From NCBI RefSeq assembly GCF_030272615.1, contig NC_081408.1, positions 405,367,389 to 405,431,388 on the forward strand: 64,000 bases of DNA, written 5' to 3'. The stretch is from Cryptomeria japonica (lineage: Eukaryota > Streptophyta > Pinopsida > Cupressales > Cupressaceae). The translations under genes and the position numbers were made by a program. Shown piece after piece: positions 34,680 to 46,410 of this stretch (its first letter is position 1; the number at the start of each line of letters is the position of its first letter). The notes under the pieces are model-generated. The model was given only the letters and a program-made list of their open reading frames with translations, was not told where the DNA came from and searched no databases.

Positions 34680-37600
34680 GATTAGTATCTTCCGATACCG
34701 GTGGGATGAAAACACTCTACCCTTGTGTGAATGGTAGAAAACATTTTGGTACCGGTGGGATGGAAACCTAATGGATTTTGTCTATTGGTGGTCCAACCAA
34801 CACAAAACATCCATAAGATCTGACTGTCAAATGTGTTAGGGGGTACTTGTCTCACAAGTGTCCTATTTGTCTAGTAGCCCTACCGGTTGAGTTCTCCACA
34901 CACAACTTAATAAAATTTCAAAGGACAAGACAAGCTAAGGCAAATTCAGATACGTTTTATCAAGTTACACAATTCCCCAAAAGCTTAGACCCTAAACCCA
35001 AGTTTGAAAGGTCTATATCCTTACTATCCTTCCAGACCTAATTAAGCCAATTAGGCCTAATTTACAAAGCAAGTACCCCTTGAATTAGTCCACCGACTAA
35101 AATAACACTTCTGCATGGTGGGGTAAGGTGTCAAACAACCAAATCCAAGGTTTCAGGACTTGATCCCATCTTCTTTGTCTACTGCAAGTGATTTTCACTT
35201 CTTTAGTTCAGGCGGTCACATAGAGATGCCCACCTAGGGTCAATTCAATCTCTTCGGGATTGGAGCCTCCCTGCAAACCAACACCAAAATATTATGGTAC
35301 AATGGCCCCTCTAACATTTTCTCATGGGCTTTTTGGTCCTCTGGTGAAAATGTCAGATCAAGGGCATCTTTACAGTGAAACCCTAGGTGCTGGCAGGGTT
35401 TGTGACCAGTCTGGATAGGGTTTGATGGATCTCTACAACTCGATTGTTACAAGAACTCAAACTTGATTCAAATGAAAAGGTAAGAGACTCCCCTAACTCA
35501 TCCCATCGGTTTCAGGCATCCACCAATCCGTACCGATCATAAATGAACATCAAACACACAGAATTTCAGGAAACTCCAAGTATATTGTATTGCTCCAAAA
35601 CTCCAAAACATCATCAATTTCAACAACTTAAACAACAACAACCCTAGAATTGATCCAAGTGGGCCTAATATAGCCTCCCTAATAGTTTCCAACCACTTTT
35701 TCAAACTTTGGAACTGTTGGAGGATTAGTTACCCCCTTTTACAATATTTCACAATGACAACAAAAGTTGTCAACTTGCACTTTTCAAATTTGGCGACTCC
35801 AAGGTGCATTCGGCCTATTCCAAGGATTAGTCTGATGTTTCTAAGACCAATATTTTTTCTCCTGACTCATGCCTAGATTCCTACTAACCCACATGGTCAT
35901 TTGTCCATGGTGGCTTATAAAATGCAACCATGGCAATGCCTGACATCAATTGGGTCTTATTGACTCACAAACCTACCAACCTACTACATATGATGCCAAT
36001 GTGACAAGGTCATTACATTTTCACCTCATGGGTGATATTAGACTCTTTAGGCTTCATTTGTGTTTTTGGGTGCTCCTGCACTAGAATGAGAGGGAACATA
36101 TTTTGAATATTGGAGTGAGGGAGTGGTCAAGTTAGTGCTAGCTAACTTTAGGGTTTTCTGATTGCTATCTTTATGCTTTACTTGAAATAGTTGGTTCTCT
36201 TTTATATGGTATGTGGAAGAAGCCATGAATGGCTTCTAACACCTAGCTACTCATTCAAGGAATGAAGACCCATGTTGAGAAATGCCATCAATTTTTATAG
36301 GAAGGACATTTAGTCTTCAAGCTTGGAAATTGTTATCTTTTCAAGAGAGCTTAAGTTTGATAAGGTTTCTATCAGGATCTTCATACAAGGTCATTGTTAT
36401 AGGAGCTTTGCAATATTGTAAGAAATGCATGTCCAAAATCTTCATCTTCTTTTTGTTCATCTAAGTATCACATGGAATTTGTATATAAAATATAGAAAAT
36501 AATGACAGTGATGTTGAAGAATAGATGACATTGTTGATTAAAAATCCATTAAAAGATCATGATACAAGGGCTTTTATTGAAAAGAGGTGTTTATGCTTGA
36601 GACCATGGAAACCTTGTGAATGAACATGAGTAAGCAATCTAGAAGAAATTCAAAAAGACAATCAATAGTGATCATGAAGAAACCTTACAAGGATAGCATT
36701 TATAAGTTCAATCTAAACAAAATGATGACTAGTCATATGCCTTTCTTGGAACCCTATGATGGTAAATCTTAGCAAATTGAGTAAACAATGACTAATGCTT
36801 AAGACAAGACCTATGAATGGAAAGAGCATGGTGGGCAATAAATTTAAAACCAAGTACAATGAAGACAAAACATGCATGAATAAGGAATCAAAGGACCATA
36901 AGATAATCTTATAATGGTTGATAAAATTAGGGCAAGTCTAACATTATTTTGACAAAGCATGAAAATAATCCTCTAATGTTTAAGGGTATGCCATGACTGT
37001 GTTTCAAGGATACAATGATGGGGTGGGGGGGGGGGGGGGGTGGTTATTGCTATGACATTGAGGAAATGACTATGTAGGGGTTGCATATATTCATAATGAT
37101 AATGTTTTAAGGGCACCATAGGAAGAACAATGAATAAAAAGAGTCATGATAGTCATATGGGTATGTGCAAGATCATGGTGGGCCAAACTAGGCTCTTAAG
37201 TGGCGATGGAAATTCAGAAAAAAAAAAAGTTAGGCAACTTGATGTAAAAATTTGAATAAGTTATCAACATTATTTCAAAACTATGTAAGAATATAATCTA
37301 TAGAAAATTGAATGTAGTTTCTAAGCTACTAGTCGTTTTCTGGAAAAAAATAAAATCTATTTGGCAAAAAATTGAAATTTCAAAGCAACATTACTAAAAT
37401 TTTAGGAAAAAGATAAGCAGTATGTGTTTGTTTGACCATCCTAACCACAATCAAATCATAATAATTTTTTTAAAAGATTTTAGATATAATTAGAAGACTC
37501 GTGTACGAATGTGACACATATTTTTTTGTAATTTTTTTCGAAGGAAATGATTAATTATGAATTTTTTAGTACAAATTTTTAAAAATATAAGAAACTCGTA

Positions 37601-38494
37601 TGTATGACCACCATAACTTGGTCAAAACTTTATAAAATTCATTTTTTGAAAATCCTATAATATGTGAAGCAGAGAATGTGACAGATGTTTTGGATTCGAA
37701 AAATGTGATGTCGTTTGAAATTTATAGATGTTTTTCAATCAACCTATCAATCAATACTTTAGTTGTAATTCAAATAGAAAATGAATAATAATTATTTATT
37801 AAATTCAAAATAAGGCATAATTTATATTGGTGGAAAGCTGAGAATGTCCTTAAAAAACCCTTTTCGTTTCGTCAATTTCGGGTAAAAAAAGTCATTAGCC
37901 ACATTGGCGAAGTCCAAAAAAGTAAGGAAAACTCCTAAACATGTTTTTTGTGTTGACTTTCCAAGTTTGGCATGTCCTAGCCAAATCCCAAAGCAATCTA
38001 GAGGAAAATCGCAAGCCTATAGATTTTTGTCAAAGGTAACATATATCAGATATATTCGTAGGTAATAGGTATCCAATATTATTAGATATCTGACATTATT
38101 TGATGTCAGATTTTTTTTAGTTTATTTCTATAAATATAATATATAATATATAATATATTATAATCTCTTATACAATTATGTATAATATATAATATATTAT
38201 ATTACTATTATGTATAATATTTAAAATATTATTTTTATATATTTTATTTAATATATAAATATTTATATATTACTAATATATATAATATAATATAATTAAT
38301 GATAATAATATTTATATTAAAAAACTTATATATATCCTGATATAACATTTTATATTAAATAAATTATGTTTCCCTAGATCCCTCGTATAATCTCCCATTT
38401 GGACACTTTTTCCCTCTAGCTACAAGTCTCTCTCTTGCTGTCCCTAACACCTTATACACTTATTTGTACCCAAATCTCTCCTCCTATCTATCGT

Positions 38495-38497
<3 letters not shown>
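34680..38497. other. Spacer with simple-sequence features
   Basis: No supported gene. 38050-38340 is almost pure A/T with repeated GATATC/ATAATAT words. The same GATATC-rich character returns after the microsatellite at 38590-38680, partly in inverted order. Short frames at 34847 and 36282 are not recognisable. Confidence 0.5.
37025..37040. repeat. G16 homopolymer
   Basis: An uninterrupted run of 16 G after GGGT. Length is prone to sequencing error. Confidence 0.9.

Positions 38498-38586
<89 letters not shown>
38498..38586. repeat. (CT)n microsatellite
   Basis: About 44 uninterrupted TC/CT units, 89 bases. It produces a false Arg-Glu reading frame on the minus strand. Confidence 0.98.
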
Positions 38587-38588
<2 letters not shown>

Positions 38589-38850
38589 TATTCGATATTC
38601 GATACCTCTGACTTGTGAAATGATTAGATATCGGATATGATAGGATATCAAATATTATCTGATATCTAATACTTAGGCCACATAAAAGAGGACAGTGGGT
38701 CATTTTGAGCATTCTAATAGTCCCTACATTCTTTTTGTAGGCTACAAACACAAGTTTTCAAATAGTAAGAGACAAAATTTTGTTTTTTTGAGAATCTTTG
38801 ACACAAATTTGTCATTAGCAATCATTTTTAAGCATCTTTGTGGAGGTGTA

Positions 38851-39480
38851 ATGGGGAGCAGTAGTCATCGAAAGCAAAAACACAAAAGAAAAATTTCAAA
38901 AGACCAAATTGAAGTATATAGACAAAGAGATAGAGAAAGTCATAGGAAGAGAAGACAAGGTATGTCAAATATTGGTGAAGGTGAGGCCTTTGCTCCACCT
39001 GTAAGTGTTATTTCAAGTGAAGATGAAATTGAATATGCAAGTGTTGAGCATGATATTGAAAATGAAAATGAAAATGTAGAGATTGATATTGAAAATGTTG
39101 AACATGATATTCAAATTGGGAATGAAAATGTTGAAATTGATATTCAAAATGTTCAACTTGATATTGAATTTGGAAATGAAAATGTGGGAATTGATACTGA
39201 AAATGTTCAACATCAGCTTGAATATGAAAATGTTGACAATGAAACTGGAAATGTTGGAATTTACATTGAAGGTGAAAATGTTGGAATTGACATTAAAGGT
39301 GAAAATTTTGATCCAAGTGAACATTATGTATCACCAAATTACATGAGAAATGAAGACCTTTGTGTGGAAGAAAGACAAATTCCAAATTCAAGACCTTCAA
39401 GAACCCTAAAATGGTTACTTGAAATTGATGAGAACATTATAGACAATCTTGAAGGCAAGAGGTCAATACGAACCGTTTGA
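38851..39480 (+). CDS. Unrecognised ORF with basic N-terminus and repetitive acidic middle
   Basis: 209 codons from the ATG at 38851 (an upstream ATG at 38695 is in frame but the added sequence looks non-coding). The first 40 residues are basic (HRKQKHKRKISKDQ, RQRDRESHRKRRQG), like a nuclear or nucleic-acid-binding segment. Residues about 60-170 are imperfect repeats of about 18 residues built on NENVEIDIENV, clearly from a DNA tandem repeat of about 54 bp. The end is better composed (SRTLKWLLEIDENIIDNLEG). The coding-like text continues in other frames after the TGA at 39478, up to about 39770 (ASWRVITTSVV), which suggests a frameshifted longer gene. Basic N-termini of this kind occur in plant transposon proteins, but I cannot name the family. 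Confidence 0.4.
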   Translation: MGSSSHRKQKHKRKISKDQIEVYRQRDRESHRKRRQGMSNIGEGEAFAPPVSVISSEDEIEYASVEHDIENENENVEIDIENVEHDIQIGNENVEIDIQNVQLDIEFGNENVGIDTENVQHQLEYENVDNETGNVGIYIEGENVGIDIKGENFDPSEHYVSPNYMRNEDLCVEERQIPNSRPSRTLKWLLEIDENIIDNLEGKRSIRTV

Positions 39481-39770
39481 TTGTGGGCTACACAACTTTT
39501 CAACAAATATTTTAGCAATAAGATATTGATTGAGCAATGCCAAATTTTTGTACAATTGTTGAAGATTTGTGTGAACAAGAGATGGAGAAAAAATCTATTA
39601 TTGTCAAAAATCTTTTTAATTCTCTCAATTCTATTGGAAATAATAGCAAGAAAAAAGATAAGAGAGCTTCTTGGAGAGTGATTACAACCTCCGTAGTAAT
39701 CCATCATTTGAGAAAGGCTCTCTTTATGAGACAAACTTGTGTTGATTTCAACATAAATTGTAAAGCTTGA
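39481..39770 (+). pseudogene. Frameshifted continuation of the 38851 ORF
   Basis: Directly after the stop at 39478 two overlapping frames continue plausible protein: WATQLFNKYFSN in one, then EDLCEQEMEKKS and RASWRVITTSVVIHHLRKALF in the other, ending at 39770. I infer one broken gene with the preceding ORF. No known domain. Confidence 0.35.
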
Positions 39771-40383
39771 TGAGCTAAAATAATAGCTCTTTTATTTCTA
39801 TGACTGATAAGTTTTTCATATGTTTTAAGTTGCATATTGGGATAGTGTTTAAGTCATGCGATGTATTAGAGTTTTGATTATGTGCATTATGAATGTAAGC
39901 CAAACCCATTGAACCCTGTATTGTTTTGACTTAATATTCCTGTAGCTATGCGGATTATTATAGGTAATATCATGTGTGGATGTATAAATGTTATTATTAA
40001 TGGAAATAGATATACATGTATGCTTGTATGTTCTAACCTTTAAAGCAGGAGTAAATAAGTTGCTGCAGAAGTGGTTGTTTTAAGCCAGATGGAGAGTCAT
40101 GTCATGAAAATAGTTGGAGACATTTCAGGGCAGTTGAACATTTAAAACAACAGAGAGGATGGTGTGCAAAAGAATGGCCAAAGGAATAGCGAGGCAATAC
40201 CAGATTCATTTATGTTTGTCTCCAGCAAGCATCAATCTAGTAACCACCGCCATGCTATATTCTTGGTTGCGGTTTAGTTAAGTTCCACGTTTTTTGTGGA
40301 TTAACCTCTTCTTCTTGTAGTCATAAATATTTCCGCTTGATTTCATGGGCATGATCTAAGTAGTAGGAAGTTTGTCATAGCTT
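39771..40383. other. Spacer, probably outer part of an LTR
   Basis: No coding sequence. The 5' limit of the LTR that ends at 41010 probably lies in or before this stretch, but cannot be placed without its partner. Confidence 0.4.
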
Positions 40384-41010
40384 TCTTATAAATAAAGACT
40401 TGCACCTCTTCTTAGAGGTTAGACAACATTTTTCAGAATTAGAAGCATTTCTCTTATCCCATGTATTTTATCGACTTTTGGAAATAATGAATAAAAGCTA
40501 TGTTATTCTGAGTATATAGAATCATTTTGAAGTCTGGATACACTCATCCAAGGGGCCCCACTTGGTGAGTATTCCCGTGTGATTGTTAGATTAAGTTTCC
40601 TGTTTATTGCAGTAGATGTTCTAGCAACTGACTATTTCTGCAGCCACTGGAACCAGATCCTGTGATTATTCCTACAACCAAAGCAGGCAGAGTAATTCTT
40701 GTTTGTCATCTCTGAACTTAGTTAGTAGTTATTTAGCTAGAATCTTTTGTTAATGTTAAGATTTCCTGTAGCCATTCAGTTTTCATATTTTTGCTTGTTT
40801 ATTTTGGATAGACTTAGTTGCTGCAGTAGTGCAGAATGACTATCACAGGAACTTAGTGCATATACAATGCAAACCCATTTCAAGTAATACGTCCCTGGGT
40901 TGACAAGTAAATGAACTTTAGTCATGGAGATGATAGCTACTCAGAATGGATGACCAATCTTTGGGTTAAGACTTTAGCTCTAGTTATTGTTCTTATTGGC
41001 TAGGCAAACA
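40384..41010 (+). repeat. 3' part of an LTR of an older gypsy element
   Basis: Ends GGCAAACA at 41010 immediately before a well-formed primer site. Contains a TATA-like CTTATAAATAAAG at about 40386. The start is unknown. It is the outermost layer of the nest; its internal region is cut by the repeat starting at 41040. Confidence 0.5.
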
Positions 41011-41014
41011 TTTT

Positions 41015-41032
41015 TGGCGCCATTGTCGGGGA
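41015..41032 (+). other. Primer binding site, tRNA-Asp type
   Basis: TGGCGCCATTGTCGGGGA, one to two bases off the complement of plant tRNA-Asp, after TTTT and the LTR end at 41010. Typical of Athila/Tat gypsy elements. Confidence 0.8.
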
Positions 41033-41039
41033 TGGTGTC

Positions 41040-43191
41040 TGTTACCCCATATTTGACATACCCAAAATTTGAACTTCAAATTGGTCCCAATGTTGAATGA
41101 AGGAACAAATATGTGTCTATGCGTAATGAGTGAGCATGCGATCCAAGGTTGTCGTTCTTAACCTACATTGTCATCAATCATAAATATATCAGTTAGAATG
41201 GATGAATTTTGAAAATTACAAAGAATTGAGGAAAATCATTTTGTGAACATATCCTAAGCATCGTTGTGTGTCATATGACCAATTTTTGCTTGAACCCAGT
41301 TCACAGTTTGCCATATTTTAAACTTTCAAATTTTGATGTTCCTCGCTTTAAATCAATTAAAATCCCACACCCGAGGTATCATCATGAGGAATAAATGATG
41401 GTATATTATTATCCTCCTACCTTCAAGGAGTGTTTTGAATTTCAGAGCCTAACTCCTTACCAATTGAAAGTTTTGGCCATTTTTCCTAAATCGAGGCATT
41501 AAAGTCTTAGGGGAAATATTTGAATTATTCTTTTAAAAATGATTCAAATATTTTTAATTGTTTTCAATATATTCCTCATTTTGATATTTTTGAAGAGAAA
41601 GGGAAATCAAAAATCCTTATGTAGGTTCAGATGGAATAAATCTTTTTCTCAAACCCCTTAATTGCTTAAAAATTTCAAAATTCTAACCTTAATAGGTTAA
41701 AAATGCTCAAAAAGTGAGCAAGTCTAACCTATTGCTTTGAAAAGTCAAAATTATAACATTAATAGGTTAAAAATGCTAAAAAAGTGAGCAATCCTAACCT
41801 ATTATGCTCACTTTCTCACAAATCCTAACTTTCTAACCTCCCTTGCTCAAAAAGCTTAAGTTGAGAAAAGAAAACCTCCAAGAAAAGACAATTGAGGGAG
41901 TGTCGGTTGATCTATCACTAGTGAATGTGCAAGTTTGAATCCTAGCATACAACCCTGCATACCTTCATGTCCCGTAAGAAGCAGGTTGACCATCAAAATA
42001 AAAAGATTGCACGGAGGTAGAAGATCCAAGCTAAAGAAATATACAGTGCCAGCAGAGGTTAAGATGAATATTTATCCAATGTTACAATTACCCCGAACTG
42101 ACATGCATGCAAAATATGGAATCACTTCACACTCATGCACAAAATGAATTTATAGAACATGGTTGAGAATATTTCAAGTGATTGTGATCGGTTGGTGTAA
42201 GACAAAAACTCTACATCTACATCCTCATCAATACACAACCTATGGCAAATAATGCAGAAGGCATGCGATATGTTTGATAATACGACTCATAGAGATGTCA
42301 TCACATGGCACAAAGATTGGAGCCAAAGAGTGGTATTTACCGATTTGACAGAGGGCTCTAAAGACGTGTCAATCTCATGGAATACGATAACAACAACATG
42401 GTGACACAAATTGGATTTGCGGAAAGGCTTTGGAAGCTTTCAATAAATGTAACTGGCAACACAAAATCTCATATTAATGTAAAGTTGATAAAATTGATTT
42501 GGCAAATAAAGATGGCAGAGTCGCAGTTGCAATTGAACTGCTTGACATGTATGCAGATTGTGGAGACATAGACTACACACGCTAACTGCTTGACATAATG
42601 TGGGATGTGCACACACGTGAACAGTTTATCAAAATATCTCAAAAGATTTCATCTCAAGGGATGCGTGACTGATATGCATAAAATGGACATGTTGAAAGGG
42701 CTTCAGATATTTTCAAATATATGCAACTGGTAGGCATTAAAACCAATTCCAATAACCTTTGCATCCATCCTCCTTCTCCCTGTGGGAGAATTTTGGTTTG
42801 AAAATATAATTGAAAGTGTTTAGGTGAAATACATGTTAATGTGGAACCATAGACAATGTTGTTGAATTGTTTGACATAATGATCGAAATGAAATGACATC
42901 TAATTGAGTTCAATTGAGACATTTCCTCCACAAGGCATCAATAGGAATTAAGGATTACTTGCATATTCTCTATAATCTGCACATTGATTATGTGCACTGA
43001 TACAATTGTAAAATGTGAAGTTGGGGAGCATAGACAACACAGTGAACTGTTTGATAGAATGCCTTGAGAAGATGTCATCCCAAGAAATGCGGTGGTTGGA
43101 AGGTTGACACGAAACGAAAAATGTATGAACCTCCCTCAAAGCATAAAAAGATAAAGGATATATGCAAGATGTTATAGGGTTGTCCTCATCT
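41040..43191 (+). repeat. Long direct repeat, copy 1 (candidate start of a Tat/Ogre-like 5' LTR)
   Basis: Begins TGTTACCCCATATTTG and matches 61863-64000 throughout, with roughly 9-10 percent difference in a sampled stretch. The left edge is sharp in both copies; the right edge is beyond the window for copy 2. The first 0.9 kb is non-coding; a decayed PPR gene follows. The TG start, and the fact that copy 2 lies just beyond the integrase of the element at 55-62 kb, suggest LTRs. Against it, no clear purine tract precedes copy 2. Confidence 0.75.
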
Positions 43192-43260
43192 GGGTTGAAA
43201 TACATGTAAACTGCGGAAGCAAAAATAAAGTATGCGAAATATCCAACCAAGCCCATCAGA
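42190..43260 (+). pseudogene. Decayed pentatricopeptide-repeat (PPR) gene, copy 1
   Basis: Scattered over all three plus frames are PPR-like pieces: ACDMFDN..HRDVITWHKDWSQR (about 42265-42335), GHVERASDIFKYMQLVGIK (about 42680-42740) with an HPPSPCGRILV sequel, and SID..ELFDRMP-EDVIPRNAVVGRL (about 43025-43105). These correspond to the usual plant PLS-type helical pairs. No intron is visible, as is normal for PPR genes. Functional PPR proteins bind organelle RNA; this copy is too broken. A matching copy lies at 62950-64000, in the same repeat. Confidence 0.6.
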
Positions 43261-43589
43261 TAAATTTGGTCTCAACAAATTCTACGAATGCATATTCACA
43301 AAGATGGGAGAAGACAGATCAAAGTCGAGGCTTTGATATCAATTCATCATTCACCATGGATAATATCAATATATCATTTTCAAAGCATTTTGCCTTCAAG
43401 ATGTTGCAAAAGGCCTAAGGAAGAGGTTTGTTCGTTGTAGTTGATGAGAAGTTGGAATATATGTTCTAAAAAGAAAGTTGTTGGTGAATGAAAATTTCAT
43501 TACGTAAATGATCAAAGTGTCAACTTGTGAGTATGAGCAGCAACCAAAGTAAGTGCAATTCATAGGTGTAAGGCTAAACTTGATCCAAT
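43261..43589 (+). other. Link between the PPR relic and the accessory ORF
   Basis: No reading frame of note and no recognisable motif. Confidence 0.4.
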
Positions 43590-44784
43590 CTCTATTGCCA
43601 TAGTATTTAGATTGCCTTTCAAAGATCAATTCACAAAGGTGGATAGAGAGTATGCAAATAGTTATTTTGTCAATAATGAAACCCAGTGTTTGAATAATAT
43701 AGCTAGAAAATGGTTGGCAAAACCAAGAAGAGGGAAAACACGGTTTCCTAAGATAATACACAGGTCTCTGCTGATGGAGGATATACCAAACATGGTTATT
43801 TTCTTGAACCGGGTCATAGGAAATAAGGATTGAAATGAATTAGAGGGTGGATGTTTTTGTTCATCAATATCATCTGTGAAGGCATACAGTTTATTAATTA
43901 GGCTGAGATTATTAGTAATAATCTTTGTGATCAACTACTCAAATTGAGAGAATTATAATTTCTATATGACATCATATCTCTTTTATGCCATTACAGGGAT
44001 GAAGAAATGACCAGGGTTGAATGTTGAAGGAATTTATGAGGATGCAACTCAGATTTATAATTATCATTTGCAGCTGCAGTTGGAGGCAAGACATCATCAC
44101 TTCAGGCGGGTTAATGATTCCTTTACTATGTTGACAATAAGAGAACTACAAGGTAATATTGGACTCAGAATATCTCTAGAAGCAGCAACATTGGTACAGA
44201 AGTATGGTAGTTACTTCATATAGTTTCCAAAGTTCACATATATCCAGATAGGATGTTATGATGGCTGCCCTCTCATGTTGTCTAGCTTTGTTGAAGATAA
44301 GTTGATCCTGATTGAGGTGTGCAGGCAGATTGTACATGTCTACAAAATTTGCTAGAATAAAATAAAAATCATTATCTCTTTTCCCATTGGACTCGGTTAT
44401 TACAACTATGAGAGCAACTTAGATGCTTAAAGTATCAATAGGTCCATAACAAAAATTCACTTGTACCCTTATGATATGAGGTTATGTAGCAGGAGAGTTG
44501 GAACTTGGTGCCGGATTTGAGCATTTTCCTAATATAGAAGATGGCAAGACTGAAGACGATTTTGAAGTACAAAAAAGGGATTGGATCAGGTTTTCTGTCA
44601 AGCAGATAGTTGATTACAAAATTGAAATAAATGTGAATGGCATTGAGGATGATGAATCTGATTTGATCGATGCTTTTTATTTTGAGAGAATTCAACTTCT
44701 TCCTCTTCCACCCATTCATTGGTCAATTTTAGAGATAAGAAGCATCCAAGAAAGATCAGCCTATGTGGTTCTAAGGACACTTGA
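43590..44784 (+). pseudogene. N-terminal part of an accessory transposon ORF, interrupted by the chromovirus
   Basis: Plus-strand coding text, broken by frameshifts: MPFKDQFTKVDREYAN..., MEDIPNMVIFLNRVIG, a stretch around 43850-43990 that in alternating frames reads like FINIICEGI and NFYMTSYLFYAI, then ARHHHFRRVNDSFTMLTIREL (44084-44145), LVQKYGSYFI and FPKFTYIQIG. The last 95 codons (44498-44782) are open and acidic. It has the same layout as the plant transposon protein domain in the accessory ORF of element B. The reading frame is preserved across the chromovirus insertion into 52635, supporting a single original ORF of 43.6-54.36 kb. Function unknown. Confidence 0.55.
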
Positions 44785-46370
44785 TGGTGCAGGAGCACCC
44801 TCCAAAGGGCTCCCACCATTTGTTTTTGTTGGTGTTATGCTTCTTTTGAAGCCATTGTATATAAAATAAAGAGCCATGTGCTCATTGGTCCTAGTTAGGG
44901 TCCTAGTTGAGGTCCTAGGGTCATGAGTCAAAGTTGAGTTTTTTGGGAAATAGAGGGTATGTGTGCCTTTGAGGTGTTTAGGGGTCCTTCATAGCATGGT
45001 GGTGTCTTTAGGTTTTCCCAATGTGGGTCTAGGAGTCAAGAAAAGCAACATTGGGAAAGTTGCTCAAAAGTTGCATGACAACTTTTTAAAGTTGTCAAGC
45101 AACTTTTCCACCATGAGGTCAAAATATTTAATGTAGCGTGGAAAACCCTAATATGGGCACATAGACTGAGGCAAAGGTTCTATAAGTATTTTCAAACCCT
45201 AATTTAAAGGGTTGGATGTCAGACATTGTACGGCCCAAGCAAACTAACTGACTGTGACTGCAATTTTGTTGCCAGTCAGCACAAATGGAGTAAAGGAAGA
45301 GTGTTAAAGGATTGATTTGCATGAAAAAATATGTGGAGTGTCTTGTATGGTGTACTTAATCTAATTTTGAGCATTTAGATTAGGTTTTTATTTGTAAGGG
45401 AGATGTGTTAGTAATTATTTTGTGAATTTGCTCCTTACTGTCCAGTTTTGGACTAGTTTGTGTAAATGGCTGCATAACTCCATTCCCCGTTGTGGAACCA
45501 CCTTGAAACCATGGGGAATGAGAGTGAAAACATTGTACTATAGTTCAATGCAAGCAGGGCCCTTGAAAATGCAAGGAAGCCATTCAAAGACCCATTCCTA
45601 GGCGAGACTGGACAATGCCTGGCTAGGAAGGGTTAAATTGCAGAGGTCTTGGAGAGCAAGGAAGGTCAGAGGAGGAGGCACCCTTTGGAGGAGTTGAAGA
45701 GGGGTGAGTGAAGAACCATTGGTTTTAAGGAGGAGCTTCCACCAATCTAGAAAAGGTGGTAAGAGCATCAAACCCACACTATGACCCTGGCAGGCCTAAA
45801 AACCCTCCTAAAAGCCCTTAAAAACCTTAAAATCCACCTAAGGCAGTGTACGGACACTTGGAGGCCTAAAACCTAGAAAATCCTTGATTCCTTGCCAAAT
45901 GAATAGTAGGTCTTTTTGGAAGTTTCACAAGCAAGTGCATCGTTTGTGAGAGGGAGCCCTAAAGGACTGGGTAGGAGGCCTAATTGGTCATAATCCTTGT
46001 AGCCCTATTTTGTAGGCAAAACACAAAATAGTGAAATCGGTAAGGGATTGGAAGCTTGAAACCTCTTGGGGGAACATGAATGGGTGGAAAAACCATGAAT
46101 TAGACCTGACCTAACCTTGCTAAGACCTAGGAAGGTGTGGAACAATCCTGACCCTTATTGGCCTAAGTAAGGGTTTCTTGAATCTCATGAGTAGGTGAGA
46201 CCTTAAGAGTAGATTTTCAACTTTTTGGTGGGTGGATTGGGCATGGTTAGGGGATTCCACAAGAAAGGGGAGTCCGAGAGACCCTAGGGTGTGGTTAGAA
46301 CACCTGGTGATCCAAGGAAAGGATCCAAGAGCATAGACTAGGCTAGTCTATCCCAAACCCCAATCCATCA
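44785..46370 (+). repeat. 5' LTR of the chromovirus
   Basis: About 1586 bp. Direct repeat of 51035-52629; a few percent of bases differ by eye, and an extra AGGGGTTTT-type word is present in the 3' copy. A TATA-like TATATAAAATAAAG lies at about 44858. Confidence 0.93.
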
Positions 46371-46373
46371 GAT

Positions 46374-46385
46374 TGGTATCAGAGC
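46374..46385 (+). other. Primer binding site of the chromovirus
   Basis: TGGTATCAGAGC, exact complement of initiator tRNA-Met 3' end, three bases after the LTR end. Confidence 0.95.
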
Positions 46386-46410
46386 AAGTAAAAGGTTTGG
46401 TGGACCGTGT

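Noticed and set aside
34696-34762. Short repeats as a CRISPR-like array
   Set aside because: Only two copies of TACCGGTGGGATG with no regular spacers, in a plant nuclear sequence.
38040-38680. MITE with inverted ends around the microsatellite
   Set aside because: GATATC-rich words on both sides resemble each other only loosely, and no clear inverted ends or target duplication could be set.
38488-38751. Minus-strand frame rich in Arg-Glu repeats
   Set aside because: It is the (CT)n microsatellite translated; no coding evidence.
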